This document shows, piece after piece, positions 16,747-25,087 of a stretch of 62,890 nt of DNA. Each line of letters starts with the position of its first letter. Positions within the stretch are counted from its first letter, which is position 1. The position numbers and the translations under genes were made by a program. This DNA is from Blautia sp. (lineage in GTDB: Bacteria; Bacillota; Clostridia; Lachnospirales; Lachnospiraceae): NCBI GenBank assembly GCA_017459635.1, contig JAFUCO010000046.1, positions 1 to 62,890 on the forward strand. Direction: 5' to 3'. The notes under the pieces are model-generated. The model was not told the origin of the DNA, made no database searches, and saw only the letters and a list, made by a program, of their open reading frames with translations.

Positions 16747-19080
16747 TCATGAGATGTACCTTGATACATAGATCTGATCGTCTTTTACATAAAAGGTCAC
16801 AGCGCCGCTTTTCATAGTATATTCTATCTGGCACCCTGCCCGGCTGAGCCGCTCTATGGCTTCCGGTGCAGGGTGTCCGTATGTGTTGGTTTCTGAGCAG
16901 GATATGATGCATGCCTTAGGAGAGACTGCGCCTAAAAAAGCTTCCCCCGATGAATATCGTGAACCATGGTGGGCGACTTTAAGAAGGTCTGCAGGATGCA
17001 GAAGGCCTTCTTCAAGCAGCCTGTTCTCGGATGACATGCTGATATCTCCTGTAAAGAGAGCGGAAAAATCCCCGTATTCCGCGATAACTACCATTCCGTC
17101 TTCGTTTGGATCAGTAACCTGAGTGCCCGCCTGAGGGGACAGTACGCTGAAGGTTATTTCACCTTCCTGCAGGACATCTCCTCTTTTGGCATAAAGTACG
17201 GGTACTCCCGCTGCCGATGCTGCCTCCTTCAGTCTGTTGAAAGCGTCAGGAGGCGCTTTCCAGTCAGGAAGTATGAGAGCTCCTGCAGTTATACGGGTCA
17301 GATGTCCTGACATGTATTCAAGGAGAGACAGGATGCCGCTTATATGGTCGTTGTCAGTGTGTGATACGAATACAGCGTCGATGTGCGATATCCGCTGAGA
17401 TTTAAGGTAGGGCAGCAGTTGATAGCGGGCTATATTGTTCTTGCTGGAACTGCCGCTGTCTATAAGAAAAGTGCTTCCCTCAGGAGTATGCAGGATACTG
17501 CAGTCACCCTGGCCGATGTCCAGAAAAGTGACAGAGAACAGTGAAACCGGCCTGTATAAAAGGATTTCAAAAGAAAGGGCAGAGAATGAGAGAAGGATAA
17601 TGAGATATATAAGAGTGGTCTTAACAGCTGGCCGGGGATGACCGGAAGCCGATATGCGGACATTCTTTTCTGCGAAAAAGCTTCGGAGGAGACATTGATC
17701 TGCGGATGCAGAATGAAATTGCATGTTCATGCAGATTTCTCTGCACAGAAATAAGAAAATTACCAGCAGCAGGTAATACAGGAATATCTGGAACCCCGAT
17801 GGCTGTCCTGTTATGACGGTGCAGAACGGAAGGCGGGTGCCTGCTGAGGCGGTGATCTTCAGCAAAAACAGGGCTGTCCTTCCCGGGATTGAGAGGATAA
17901 TGCCGGCCGGGACAAAGAGACTTCCTGCCAGCATGGCCGCGAGAGCGCTTGCGAGGATGATGCCTGCCGCCGGAATCGCCAGGAGATTCAGGAGTATTCC
18001 GAAAAGCGATACTTCACTGTAACAGTACATTGTCACGGGAAGTGTGGACAGCAGGATGGAAAATGATAACAGCAGGCTTTCTGACACTTTTTTTAAAAAT
18101 CGCTTCGGGACGGGCAGTGGGTGCGCCGGCTTTGTAAGGAATATCCTGCGGAAGACAGGAAATATCCATCCCGCCCCGGCTGCTGCTGTGAAGGACATCA
18201 GAAAACCGGTGTCATAAAGGCACGCCGGACGCTCAAGCAGAAGAAGTACAGCGGCCAGAGAAAGTGCCGAGAGGGTGTCGTAGATCCGCCCGGTGATTTG
18301 GCCGGCACTTGCCGCAAGGAACATTATTACGGAACGGAGCGCTGATATTCCGCTTCCGGTTATCACACAATAGAAGATCAGGAAGAAAAGGGGAAGGAGT
18401 ATTGACACCTCAAGCCCGGCTCCGGCCTTCTTCAGAAGCCGCATAAGTCCGGTGCCAAGGAAGCTGACATGAAGACCAGAGACTGACAGTATATGCAGTA
18501 TGCCGGAAATCTGAAAGAGCATTGATGTTTCGTTGGAAAGGCCTGTCCGGTCGCCGAGCGCAACGGCTTCGAAAACAGGTGAATCACTGCCTGAGGTTTC
18601 TGAGAGTGCTTTTCGGAAGACCGCTCTGAGACGAAGGATAAAGGCTCTGGCACGGCTGTGCTCCTCTGATGATGCGACAACCTCAGCATCCTTAAGGGTG
18701 CAGAAGATGTTCCGGGCTGCGTAATACTGTCTGAAATCGAATTCTCCGGGATTCCGCCTGCCTTCTATTTCGGAAAGGCTGCCTGAGAGAATGAGCATTG
18801 TTCCGGGAAGGTATGCATCTGCTGCATCCAGGTCAACCCTGACTGAAGACAGCGGATGAGTTTCATCGCCGGATATCAGGCGGGTATTTCTAAGAACAAG
18901 TGATCTTTCGGTGGCAGAAAAGACTTCGCCGGAGATGAGGACTGACGGGTCAGAGATAAGTGTACGTTTAAGCTCACTGGTAACAGGATTTTCCCTGAAC
19001 AGAGGGATATGAAGCCTGTCCGTCAGGAACAGAAGTCCCATCAGGAGCAGACATGCAAGACAAAGAGGGCGTTTGATCAT
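16747..19080 (-). CDS. comEC: ComEC/Rec2 DNA uptake channel
   Basis: Polytopic membrane protein thought to pass one strand of transforming DNA into the cytoplasm. The 777-residue protein has the full architecture: an N-terminal OB-like extracellular domain between two hydrophobic segments, the Competence domain with GILHILSVSGLHVSFLG and a multi-helix core (about 230-460), then a metallo-beta-lactamase-like domain. The latter shows DIGQGDCSILHTPEG, FVSHTDNDHISG and VAHHGSRYSS, so metal-binding residues are kept and nuclease activity is plausible. Upstream lies a 19-bp block shared with the prepilin peptidase gene, plus a Spo0A-box-like motif. Full length with no frameshift, so it is probably functional. 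Confidence 0.95.
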   Translation of the reverse strand: MIKRPLCLACLLLMGLLFLTDRLHIPLFRENPVTSELKRTLISDPSVLISGEVFSATERSLVLRNTRLISGDETHPLSSVRVDLDAADAYLPGTMLILSGSLSEIEGRRNPGEFDFRQYYAARNIFCTLKDAEVVASSEEHSRARAFILRLRAVFRKALSETSGSDSPVFEAVALGDRTGLSNETSMLFQISGILHILSVSGLHVSFLGTGLMRLLKKAGAGLEVSILLPLFFLIFYCVITGSGISALRSVIMFLAASAGQITGRIYDTLSALSLAAVLLLLERPACLYDTGFLMSFTAAAGAGWIFPVFRRIFLTKPAHPLPVPKRFLKKVSESLLLSFSILLSTLPVTMYCYSEVSLFGILLNLLAIPAAGIILASALAAMLAGSLFVPAGIILSIPGRTALFLLKITASAGTRLPFCTVITGQPSGFQIFLYYLLLVIFLFLCREICMNMQFHSASADQCLLRSFFAEKNVRISASGHPRPAVKTTLIYLIILLSFSALSFEILLYRPVSLFSVTFLDIGQGDCSILHTPEGSTFLIDSGSSSKNNIARYQLLPYLKSQRISHIDAVFVSHTDNDHISGILSLLEYMSGHLTRITAGALILPDWKAPPDAFNRLKEAASAAGVPVLYAKRGDVLQEGEITFSVLSPQAGTQVTDPNEDGMVVIAEYGDFSALFTGDISMSSENRLLEEGLLHPADLLKVAHHGSRYSSGEAFLGAVSPKACIISCSETNTYGHPAPEAIERLSRAGCQIEYTMKSGAVTFYVKDDQIYVSRYIS

Positions 19081-19145
19081 AAGATGTACCTGACTTGGAA
19101 TTGACCGGAAGTTACATGTTTCAGGTTTTAGTATACCCGTTCGTG

Positions 19146-19175
19146 GAATCTATGTCCATAGGAGGTTTTGTCGAA
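19146..19175 (-). promoter_or_regulatory. comEC promoter with block shared with the prepilin peptidase gene
   Basis: Read on the minus strand, TTCGAC and TAGATT are 17 bases apart, and the spacer region contains ACAAAACCTCCTATGGACA. The same 19-mer with one change occurs at 28337-28355. TTTTGTCGAA (plus strand, 19166-19175) matches the Spo0A box. The promoter is 73 bases upstream of the comEC start. Confidence 0.5.
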
Positions 19176-19263
19176 TTACTTGCGTAACTTTATCTGTCGT
19201 GGTAATATAAGTAAGCGCTGTAAAATTAACACTGCGTTTTGAGTACTGTTGATCTATGATAAT

Positions 19264-19336
19264 CCGTATCTTTTCAGTACCTTCACAGATACGGGCAAAA
19301 ATCCATGCGAATCGCCTGGGGCGATGGGCTTTTTGC
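19264..19336. repeat. Two-hairpin dispersed element, copy B
   Basis: CCGTATC...CAGATACGG forms the first hairpin and GCAAAAATCC with GGGCTTTTTGC, around ATCGCC/GGCGAT, the second. It is the reverse complement of the element at 8278-8350. The rest of 19081-19407 holds the comEC promoter and no gene. Confidence 0.75.
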
Positions 19337-19407
19337 TTATTGTATCATTGATTGACAGTACTGATTCCAACGCGTGACGGGCATACAGCGGGAGAGGGGT
19401 TTCTTCC

Positions 19408-20670
19408 ATGAAATATTCACGGAAAAAACAAAAAACAGTCATTACACTGATTGCGATATGCGCATTATCGGCACCGGTACATGCTGCGCGCGACGGAGAG
19501 GCGGCGCGCATGGCATATACTTCTGATATGGCGGAACCGATGCTGGATAATGAGTTTACATCGGATTTCTATTTTATGAGACCGGTTGATATTAACAGTG
19601 ACGGGGTAGCGGAGCTTATCGTATCGCAGCTCACTTCCCGCCCGGTTATCTATTCATATATTGACGGAGCTATGAAACCGGTATACCAGGGGAACGGCGA
19701 CGGGGCAATAATGCAGTATTATCCGGAGTCCGGGATCTTTGCAGAAATGTCCGGACGAATGGGAGAATACCGTGTATGGTATGTGAGCTTTAACGGCAAA
19801 CGTGCAAGAGTGCTGTTCAGCTATTCCTACGAAGGCGAGCCTATGAGCCCGACTAACAGGGACTATATATTTGATAATTATGATGTCACCTGGTATAAGG
19901 GGAATTCCTGGACAGGGGAGGAGATCTCACGCAAGAGGTTTGAGAACCTTTTTCAGCAGATCATCGGGGATGCGGTGTGCATACCGCTGAGTTCTACAAT
20001 GTATGATAATACAGGAGAGAACCGTGAGAAGTATATACTGAACAGTCCGGTACCAACTGAGACGGATCCGGTGGCACAGCACATGGATTCGGTCGAGAAC
20101 CAGGCAGACGGTATAATGGTCAGCTGGAAAGCATCGACTAATGCGGATGGTTATGTTGTCTATCGCCGCCAGGGCAGCAATGCTGATGGGAATACGGAAG
20201 AAAGCGAATGGAGCAGTGTAGAAATAATAGATGGAAGGGACGTAACATCCTGGCTTGATGAGGATGCGGTGTCTTCCGGGACAGAAGGACAGCTGTACTA
20301 TTATACAGTCCGCGGATACATTGATGATACTTCAAATCAGAGCACGGAGTATGAAAAAGAAGGACTGGGAACAGCCAGGCTCAGCGCTCCGGAGATCGTG
20401 AGATGCGAGGATGCTCCGGAATGCATGTCATATGTAAGATGGACGTGCAATGAAGCCGCTTCCGGATATCTGGTGCAGTACAGTACAGATCCGGAGTTTG
20501 AGAACTGTGAGACTGCAGAGCTGCCGGATAAAGAAGCAGATCATTTTACAGGCGAAGGACTTACGGACGGCGAGACATATTATTACAGAGTGCAGGCATA
20601 CCTGAAAACAGGTGACATAACCAGTACCAGCAGCTTCAGCGAACCGCAGAAAATGACAGCCAGGCAGTAG
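19408..20670 (+). CDS. Secreted FnIII-domain protein of unknown function
   Basis: A 420-residue exported protein. The signal peptide (MKYSRKKQKT, hydrophobic core, cleavage near VHA-AR) is followed by a region with a calcium-binding-type loop (VDINSDGVAELIVSQ, about residues 54-68), as in FG-GAP/VCBS or dockerin-like modules. Two FnIII-like repeats follow (about 232-325 with GIMVSWKASTNADGYVVYRR, and 330-418 with SYVRWTCNEAASGYLVQYS). No catalytic motif is recognised and no wall-anchoring signal is seen. GAGAGGGG lies 8 bases before the ATG. The first 200 residues probably form a propeller-like fold with an unknown partner. The gene is divergent from comEC. Confidence 0.8.
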   Translation: MKYSRKKQKTVITLIAICALSAPVHAARDGEAARMAYTSDMAEPMLDNEFTSDFYFMRPVDINSDGVAELIVSQLTSRPVIYSYIDGAMKPVYQGNGDGAIMQYYPESGIFAEMSGRMGEYRVWYVSFNGKRARVLFSYSYEGEPMSPTNRDYIFDNYDVTWYKGNSWTGEEISRKRFENLFQQIIGDAVCIPLSSTMYDNTGENREKYILNSPVPTETDPVAQHMDSVENQADGIMVSWKASTNADGYVVYRRQGSNADGNTEESEWSSVEIIDGRDVTSWLDEDAVSSGTEGQLYYYTVRGYIDDTSNQSTEYEKEGLGTARLSAPEIVRCEDAPECMSYVRWTCNEAASGYLVQYSTDPEFENCETAELPDKEADHFTGEGLTDGETYYYRVQAYLKTGDITSTSSFSEPQKMTARQ

Positions 20671-20716
20671 TCCCATGGCTGCGGCTGTGGTATTTCATTA
20701 AGAGAGGAGCTCCAGA

Positions 20717-21253
20717 ATGACCGCATCAGAACTCAGCAAAGTCATAGCACCATATATTCCCGGGGAGAAAAACGGCCGGCGGAATTTTCTTCCGCTGTAT
20801 GCTGATCCCCGCACTATGGACCGGATATTGACATATCTGGCCGAACCTTTTCGTGGCAAGATCGATCTGGTGGTTTCTCCGGAACCGCTCGGCTTTATTC
20901 TTGGGAGCATGATGGCCAGAGAGCTGGGCACAGGTTTTGTCGCCCTTCGCAAAGGCAGAGACTATTTCGACGAGGATAAGGACACCATCTTCGCTTCCTA
21001 TATAGATCATCACAACAATGTGCAGTGCCTTGCCGTAATGAAGGACCTTATTCCGGCCGGAAGCCATGTACTTATAGTTGATGACTATATCGGGACTGCA
21101 GCTACTATGCAGTCCTGCCTTACGATACTGGAAGAAGCAGGAGCGTCTGCGGTCGGGATTGCATCTCTTGGAGCATGCTATCGCCGTGTGACCCGCGAGA
21201 TGATCGACTCCGGAATGGTGCACTGCATATGCAGGATCTCAGCAGAGGCATAA
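20717..21253 (+). CDS. Type I phosphoribosyltransferase-like protein
   Basis: A 178-residue protein with the PRPP-binding loop VLIVDDYIGTAAT (about residues 116-128), in which the two acidic residues and Thr contact the ribose-phosphate. The N-terminal part (DLVVSPEPLGFILGSMMARELGTGFVALRKG) follows the adenine phosphoribosyltransferase pattern. It could salvage adenine or xanthine, or act as a purine-responsive regulator. The loop has Ala-Ala-Thr where adenine enzymes usually have Thr-Gly-Gly-Thr, so the specificity is uncertain. GAGAGGAG is 8 bases before the ATG. It follows the FnIII gene by 46 bp, but a functional link is not apparent. Confidence 0.8.
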   Translation: MTASELSKVIAPYIPGEKNGRRNFLPLYADPRTMDRILTYLAEPFRGKIDLVVSPEPLGFILGSMMARELGTGFVALRKGRDYFDEDKDTIFASYIDHHNNVQCLAVMKDLIPAGSHVLIVDDYIGTAATMQSCLTILEEAGASAVGIASLGACYRRVTREMIDSGMVHCICRISAEA

Positions 21254-21259
21254 TATGAA

Positions 21260-21455
21260 ATAACCTTTCACGGCCGTAAGGAAATATACTCTGCCCTGCC
21301 ATGCTTGCATGAGCAGAGCAGAGTATATTTCCTTACAGGGTCTGAGCCCTTCATGCGGAATCTTTTTTGCGAAGCAGCGGTGAAGCCCATAAGGGCGAGA
21401 TTCCGAATGGAGGGCGCAGACCCCAGCCGCTTGCGGCTGGGCCGTGAATTGTAAC
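21260..21455. mobile_element. MITE-like element, longest copy with both ends
   Basis: The ends ATAACCTTTCACGGCC and GGCCGTGAATTGTAAC are imperfect terminal inverted repeats. Inside are a strong hairpin (GTAAGGAAATATACTCTGCC paired 21276-21336), a GAGCCCTTCATG block, a GCCCATAAGGGC hairpin, and AGCCGCTTGCGGCT. A near-copy in the reverse orientation lies at 50560-50745, and short relatives lie at 24883 and 34992. There is no transposase gene and no real ORF in it. Confidence 0.7.
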
Positions 21456-21485
21456 TATATATGTTCCTCAGGCGAAAAATATATC

Positions 21486-21514
21486 TTGACATTGCCGCAT
21501 TGATATTATAGAAT
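21486..21514 (+). promoter_or_regulatory. rpsT promoter
   Basis: TTGACA (21486-21491) and TAGAAT (21509-21514) are separated by 17 bases, about 78 bp upstream of the rpsT start. Confidence 0.75.
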
Positions 21515-21591
21515 AATTAAGCGTGTTTACGGGAGTGTCCGTGTCAGAGCCTGTGAACATCCTGATCATGTGAATAAAGGAGGTGTCATCA

Positions 21592-21852
21592 TTGGCGAAT
21601 ATTAAATCTGCAAAGAAAAGAATTTTAGTTAACAGAACAAAAGCAGCGAGGAACAAATCCATCCGCTCAGAGGTCAAGACTTCCATGAAGAAAGTTGAGG
21701 CAGCTGTAGAGGCAAAGGATAAGGCAGCAGCTGAGGCAGCTCTTAAGGATGCAGTCGCAACCATCAGCAGAGCTACTTCAAAAGGTGTTTATCACAAGAA
21801 CAACTGCGCACGCAAGGTTTCCCGTTTATCCAGAGCCGTAAACAGCATCTGA
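21592..21852 (+). CDS. rpsT: 30S ribosomal protein S20
   Basis: Small basic protein of the 30S subunit body that helps early assembly by binding 16S rRNA. The start is a TTG at 21592: AAAGGAGGTG (21577-21586) places AGGAGG 7 bases from it, and the product then begins with the canonical ANIKSAKKRILV after the initiator Met. A GTG at 21583 overlaps the ribosome binding site and is ruled out. The 86-residue length is normal. S20 genes often use rare starts, which permits autoregulation at translation; that is an inference here. A strong promoter and a terminator flank it, so it is a single-gene unit, convergent with holA as in many Firmicutes. Confidence 0.97.
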   Translation: MANIKSAKKRILVNRTKAARNKSIRSEVKTSMKKVEAAVEAKDKAAAEAALKDAVATISRATSKGVYHKNNCARKVSRLSRAVNSI

Positions 21853-21883
21853 GCTGTAATACGGATATAGATCATAAAAAACA

Positions 21884-21917
21884 AGCAGCCACAAACCGTC
21901 ATGTGGCTGCTTTTTTG
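21884..21917 (+). terminator. rpsT terminator
   Basis: AGCAGCCACA pairs exactly with TGTGGCTGCT over an 8-base loop, followed by six T. This is a classic intrinsic terminator 30 bp after the stop. Confidence 0.92.
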
Positions 21918-22104
21918 ATGCCGTTTAGGGCTGTGCAATTCTTGATGCCGTTTAGGGCTGTGCAATTCTTGATGCCGTTTAGGGCTGTGCAATTCTTGAT
22001 GCCGTTTAGGGCTGTGCAATTCTTGATGCCGTTTAGGGCTGTGCAGTTTTTGATGGTGTTCAGGGTCGTGTAATTTTTGATGCTGTTCAGGGCCGTGTAA
22101 TGGC
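21916..22104. repeat. 27-bp tandem array between rpsT and holA
   Basis: Seven copies of TGATGCCGTTTAGGGCTGTG plus CAATTCT start at 21916, 21943, 21970, 21997, 22024, 22051 and 22078. The first four are almost identical; the last three are diverged. The array begins inside the rpsT terminator T tract and ends about 40 bp from the holA stop. Read on the minus strand it would encode LHSPKRHQE repeats, but no ribosome binding site or start supports a gene. Confidence 0.9.
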
Positions 22105-22143
22105 TGACCTGGAAAGAGTTTTACATGCTGCAGAGAACAGGAT

Positions 22144-23160
22144 TCAGGCCCGGCTGTTTTTCGCGCTGCTGTATTTTATTATCATGAGTTCTACTGCGAG
22201 CCTGTCGGAAATACGGCCGGTTTTCACTGCCTCTTCAGTCTTTACATAATCAGAGACGATCATCTCCAGCTGTCTTACATTGTACTTTCTGGAGCATGCA
22301 AGAAGCTTTCGCACAACATAATCCTGCAATTTAAGGGCGGCTGCGGTTTCCTTTACTGATCTTCCGCTTCTGTCCATTTTTTTGGCAAACAGTATCTGAT
22401 TGAACTGTTTTGCCATAAGAGCCAGGATTTTAAGAGGCGCTTCTTTGAGAAACAGAAGGTCGGCATACAGATCCAGGGCTTTCTGCTGATCATTTTCGGT
22501 CACTGCCTGAATCATGACGAAGATCTTGTTCTCTATCCGGACAGTACATACTGCATCTATATCAGCAAGAGTGACAGTACTGCGTCCTCCTGTATAACCG
22601 ATGAGCTTATCAAGCTCATTGCGGATATTCCCCATATCACTGCCTGTACGAGACAGAAAAACAGAAGCATTTTTGGGCGATATGCTTTTATGGTTTTTGG
22701 AAAGGAAGCTGCCTATCCATTTTAGCAGCGTGGCCTCATCCGGCATGGTGAATTCGAGAGCCCGTCCATTTTCGTTGACACGCTTGTACAGACGGCTCCG
22801 CTTGTCGACCTGATCTTCAACAAATATCATATAAAGATAATCCGGAACGGATGCCACATAGTCTGTCAGCTCATCACATTTGTTCTTGAAAAAGCCGCTG
22901 TCCTCGATAAGGATTACCCGCCTTTCTGAAAGAAAAGGGAGAGTTTCCGCAATACCTATAATTTCTGAAACCTGTATATCCTTTCCTTCGAAATGCGAAT
23001 AATTGAGGGTATCACCGTCTGATATGAGCCCCTTCAGAAGCTTGTCTTTATTCTGACGGATCAGATAGTCCTCCTGGCCGAACAGGAGATACAGATGGCG
23101 AAGACTGTTGTTCTTCAGATCCTCTGATATGACATTCAGATTGTCAGGCTTATCTTTCAT
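22144..23160 (-). CDS. holA: DNA polymerase III delta subunit
   Basis: Clamp-loader subunit that opens the sliding clamp ring. The 338-residue product has the typical start (LRHLYLLFGQEDYLIRQNKDKLL), where the first domain keeps a Rossmann-like ATPase fold without a working P-loop. The C-terminal collar region (APLKILALMAKQFNQILFAKKM, then LKLQDYVVRKLLACSRKY) is also characteristic. Its start codon overlaps the stop of a small upstream gene (ATGA), so translation is probably coupled. Convergent with rpsT. Confidence 0.94.
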   Translation of the reverse strand: MKDKPDNLNVISEDLKNNSLRHLYLLFGQEDYLIRQNKDKLLKGLISDGDTLNYSHFEGKDIQVSEIIGIAETLPFLSERRVILIEDSGFFKNKCDELTDYVASVPDYLYMIFVEDQVDKRSRLYKRVNENGRALEFTMPDEATLLKWIGSFLSKNHKSISPKNASVFLSRTGSDMGNIRNELDKLIGYTGGRSTVTLADIDAVCTVRIENKIFVMIQAVTENDQQKALDLYADLLFLKEAPLKILALMAKQFNQILFAKKMDRSGRSVKETAAALKLQDYVVRKLLACSRKYNVRQLEMIVSDYVKTEEAVKTGRISDRLAVELMIIKYSSAKNSRA

Positions 23161-23285
23161 TCATCCCTCACTTCGGGCTTCTCAAATCCTGAGACTGCCG
23201 CTATGGCCGAAACAATTGCGATAATGACGGCTATCAAAGCCATGACACCAAAAGAAATAACGGCGGCAAGAACTCCTGCTTCCAT
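23157..23285 (-). CDS. 42-residue single-pass membrane peptide coupled to holA
   Basis: ATG at 23285 follows a perfect AGGAGG by 7 bases. The product begins MEAGVLAAVISFGVMALIAV, continues as one hydrophobic helix to about residue 32, and ends with a short charged tail (GFEKPEVRDE). Its TGA overlaps the holA ATG in an ATGA. The ribosome binding site, membrane-helix composition and coupling together make this a real gene, although it is too short for many gene finders. The function is unknown. It may only feed ribosomes to holA, or be a small membrane regulator or toxin-like peptide. Confidence 0.72.
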   Translation of the reverse strand: MEAGVLAAVISFGVMALIAVIIAIVSAIAAVSGFEKPEVRDE

Positions 23286-23387
23286 AATTTAGCCTCCTTT
23301 TAAACTGTGCAGAACGGGTTCTGAACAGCTGCTGCTTTTTTTAATCTGCTACATTATATCATTTTACGTACGACGGCGCCAGCCCTC

Positions 23388-24782
23388 TTAGAAAATATTA
23401 GATAAAGGTGTTTCTGACGGATCGATCTTTTCACGTACCTGATCTCCGATCTCAAACGGGGCACCGGTATCGGAAGACCTGCTTCTTCTGAGAGTGACCT
23501 GTGCATTGTCATCGGTCCTTACTGTAATCGTATCGGCAGTTTTTCCTGTGACAATCCCTGACACGTAAGAAGCGATCCTGTTCTTTTTAAGGCTCTGGGG
23601 ATCATCTCCAAATGCGAACAGCACGGAAATCCCGCCGGTTCCTTCAGCAGGAAGTTCACCGGTATAGTAAAGATCGACTCCGCTTCCACTAAGCGGCCCT
23701 CCGGGGAAATAGCAGGGGACCTGGGAAACATCAGAAACTGTCCATTCAGATGCTCCGCCAGGGATAAACTGCATAGAAGAGAGATCCAGGGACTGTATAT
23801 TTCCGTGAAGCTTCTGGTAAGCAGAAACCGGAGCGGCCTTCGGTGCACTCTTTATGGAATCCGGGCCCTGGGGACTGTTTTCTGCGGACAGGGCATCTCC
23901 TGACGCGGCTGCGCTTTCCTGATCAGCAGTGCTGTCCAGGGTGTAACTGCTGTCTGCCGCAGTGCCGTCCGGAGTGTAACTGCTGTCTGTCGCAATGCTG
24001 TCCGTGGTGTAACTGCCGTCTGTCGCAATGCTGTCCGTGGTGTAACTGCCGTCTGATTGTGTATAACTGTCTTCTGAAGCAGTGGCTTCAGGGACTTCTG
24101 CGCCTTCTGTATTATATGATACTGAGGGTGTGATCTTCCCGAGATCGGGTTTTTCAAACGGTTCAGTATCAGAGATGCTCAGTATCTTTACAAGAGGCGC
24201 GGATACGGGGGATCCGGTGCCTTCCGGTACATCCGGAAGAACGCCCATATAATGGATGTTTACTGTAAGGCCTGAACGTATGCCGCTCTGGTAATACTGA
24301 CGGGCGCCGGTTGAAACGCAGGTATAGGCTTTGCCGTCAGAAGTACTGAAGGTAACGGTATTGCCGGTAAGCCCCGTAAGGACGGCGGTCATTGACTCTT
24401 CCCGGAGGGCGCTCTGAGTATGAAGCTCATCAACTATCTTGAGGACTCTGACATTTGAGGCGGAGTTCTCATCAAGCTGTCCTTCGTAAATGACACTGAT
24501 CTCATCGCCTGCGATCATTCCATGGCTGCATTCGAGGGTGGCAGATGTGACGTCAAATGTGTAGACCTGTTCATCGGCAGAGACCGTCACATGGCTGCCG
24601 TCAAAGCCGGACAGTGCCCCGTTTATTTTGTCCATATATACACGCTCTTTGGGCTCTTCTTTCTGAACCGTTTCTGTATCATTGTGCGGGAGATACCGGT
24701 CTTTGAACTCCTGTGAGCTGCACCCGCAGGTGAAGAGGAGAAGCAGAGGGCATATGAATGTAAGGATTCTGATCTTTTTCAT
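23388..24782 (-). CDS. Repeat-containing lipoprotein of unknown function
   Basis: A 464-residue surface lipoprotein: KKIR, a hydrophobic core and FTCGC near residues 17-21 give a likely lipidation site at Cys21. Small beta-rich modules (IVxGxxVTVS-type: INGALSGFDGSHVTVSADEQVYTFD; MTAVLTGLTGNTVTFSTSDGK; SYVSGIVTGKTADTITVRTDD) recur at the N- and C-terminus and resemble repeated OB/SH3-like folds. Between them (about residues 240-285) is a tandem 11-residue repeat of the type SYTTDSIATDG, encoded by a 33-bp repeat at about 23935-24060. No catalytic residues are apparent. GGAG lies 4 bases before the ATG. Confidence 0.8.
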   Translation of the reverse strand: MKKIRILTFICPLLLLFTCGCSSQEFKDRYLPHNDTETVQKEEPKERVYMDKINGALSGFDGSHVTVSADEQVYTFDVTSATLECSHGMIAGDEISVIYEGQLDENSASNVRVLKIVDELHTQSALREESMTAVLTGLTGNTVTFSTSDGKAYTCVSTGARQYYQSGIRSGLTVNIHYMGVLPDVPEGTGSPVSAPLVKILSISDTEPFEKPDLGKITPSVSYNTEGAEVPEATASEDSYTQSDGSYTTDSIATDGSYTTDSIATDSSYTPDGTAADSSYTLDSTADQESAAASGDALSAENSPQGPDSIKSAPKAAPVSAYQKLHGNIQSLDLSSMQFIPGGASEWTVSDVSQVPCYFPGGPLSGSGVDLYYTGELPAEGTGGISVLFAFGDDPQSLKKNRIASYVSGIVTGKTADTITVRTDDNAQVTLRRSRSSDTGAPFEIGDQVREKIDPSETPLSNIF

Positions 24783-24882
24783 AATACTCCAGATTCAGCC
24801 GGCAGAAGTCAGGTTCCGGCATGAGGGGATTGCTGTGGTTGTCTTTACCGGAGTGAGTTTGGACTCTCACCAGAAATAGTAT

Positions 24883-24954
24883 GTTACTGTTCACGGCCGT
24901 AACGGCAAGATTCCGAATGGAGCAGCTGCCTGAGGTTGGGCCGTGAAGAGTAAC
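24883..24954. mobile_element. Short MITE-like element
   Basis: GTTACTGTTCACGGCC (24883-24898) and GGCCGTGAAGAGTAAC (24939-24954) are terminal inverted repeats. The interior keeps only the AAGATTCCGAATGGAG block of the longer copies. It sits in the 305-bp gap between the lipoprotein and the S-component gene; no gene is seen in the rest of that gap. Confidence 0.7.
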
Positions 24955-25087
24955 TTTTGTGCTGCTGCGGCTGCGGACAGATTAACAATAACTTGAAGCA
25001 GATGCTGAAATATGATAGGATATGCAGAACGGAACACAAGTGACAGCGGGATATACATATCCTGAACATATGGAGGCGTGTTTAAAG

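Noticed and set aside
21792-22019. Minus-strand ORF encoding LHSPKRHQE repeats
   Set aside because: It has no ribosome binding site, it crosses the rpsT terminator and the rpsT 3' end, and it arises only because the repeat length is a multiple of three.
21916-22104. Possible CRISPR array (regular 27-bp repeats)
   Set aside because: The repeats are directly adjacent with no unique spacers and no cas genes are nearby. It is a simple tandem repeat.
24955-25087. THF riboswitch before the FolT-like gene
   Set aside because: I could not find the conserved THF-aptamer cores; the gap holds only the short MITE-like element and unremarkable sequence.
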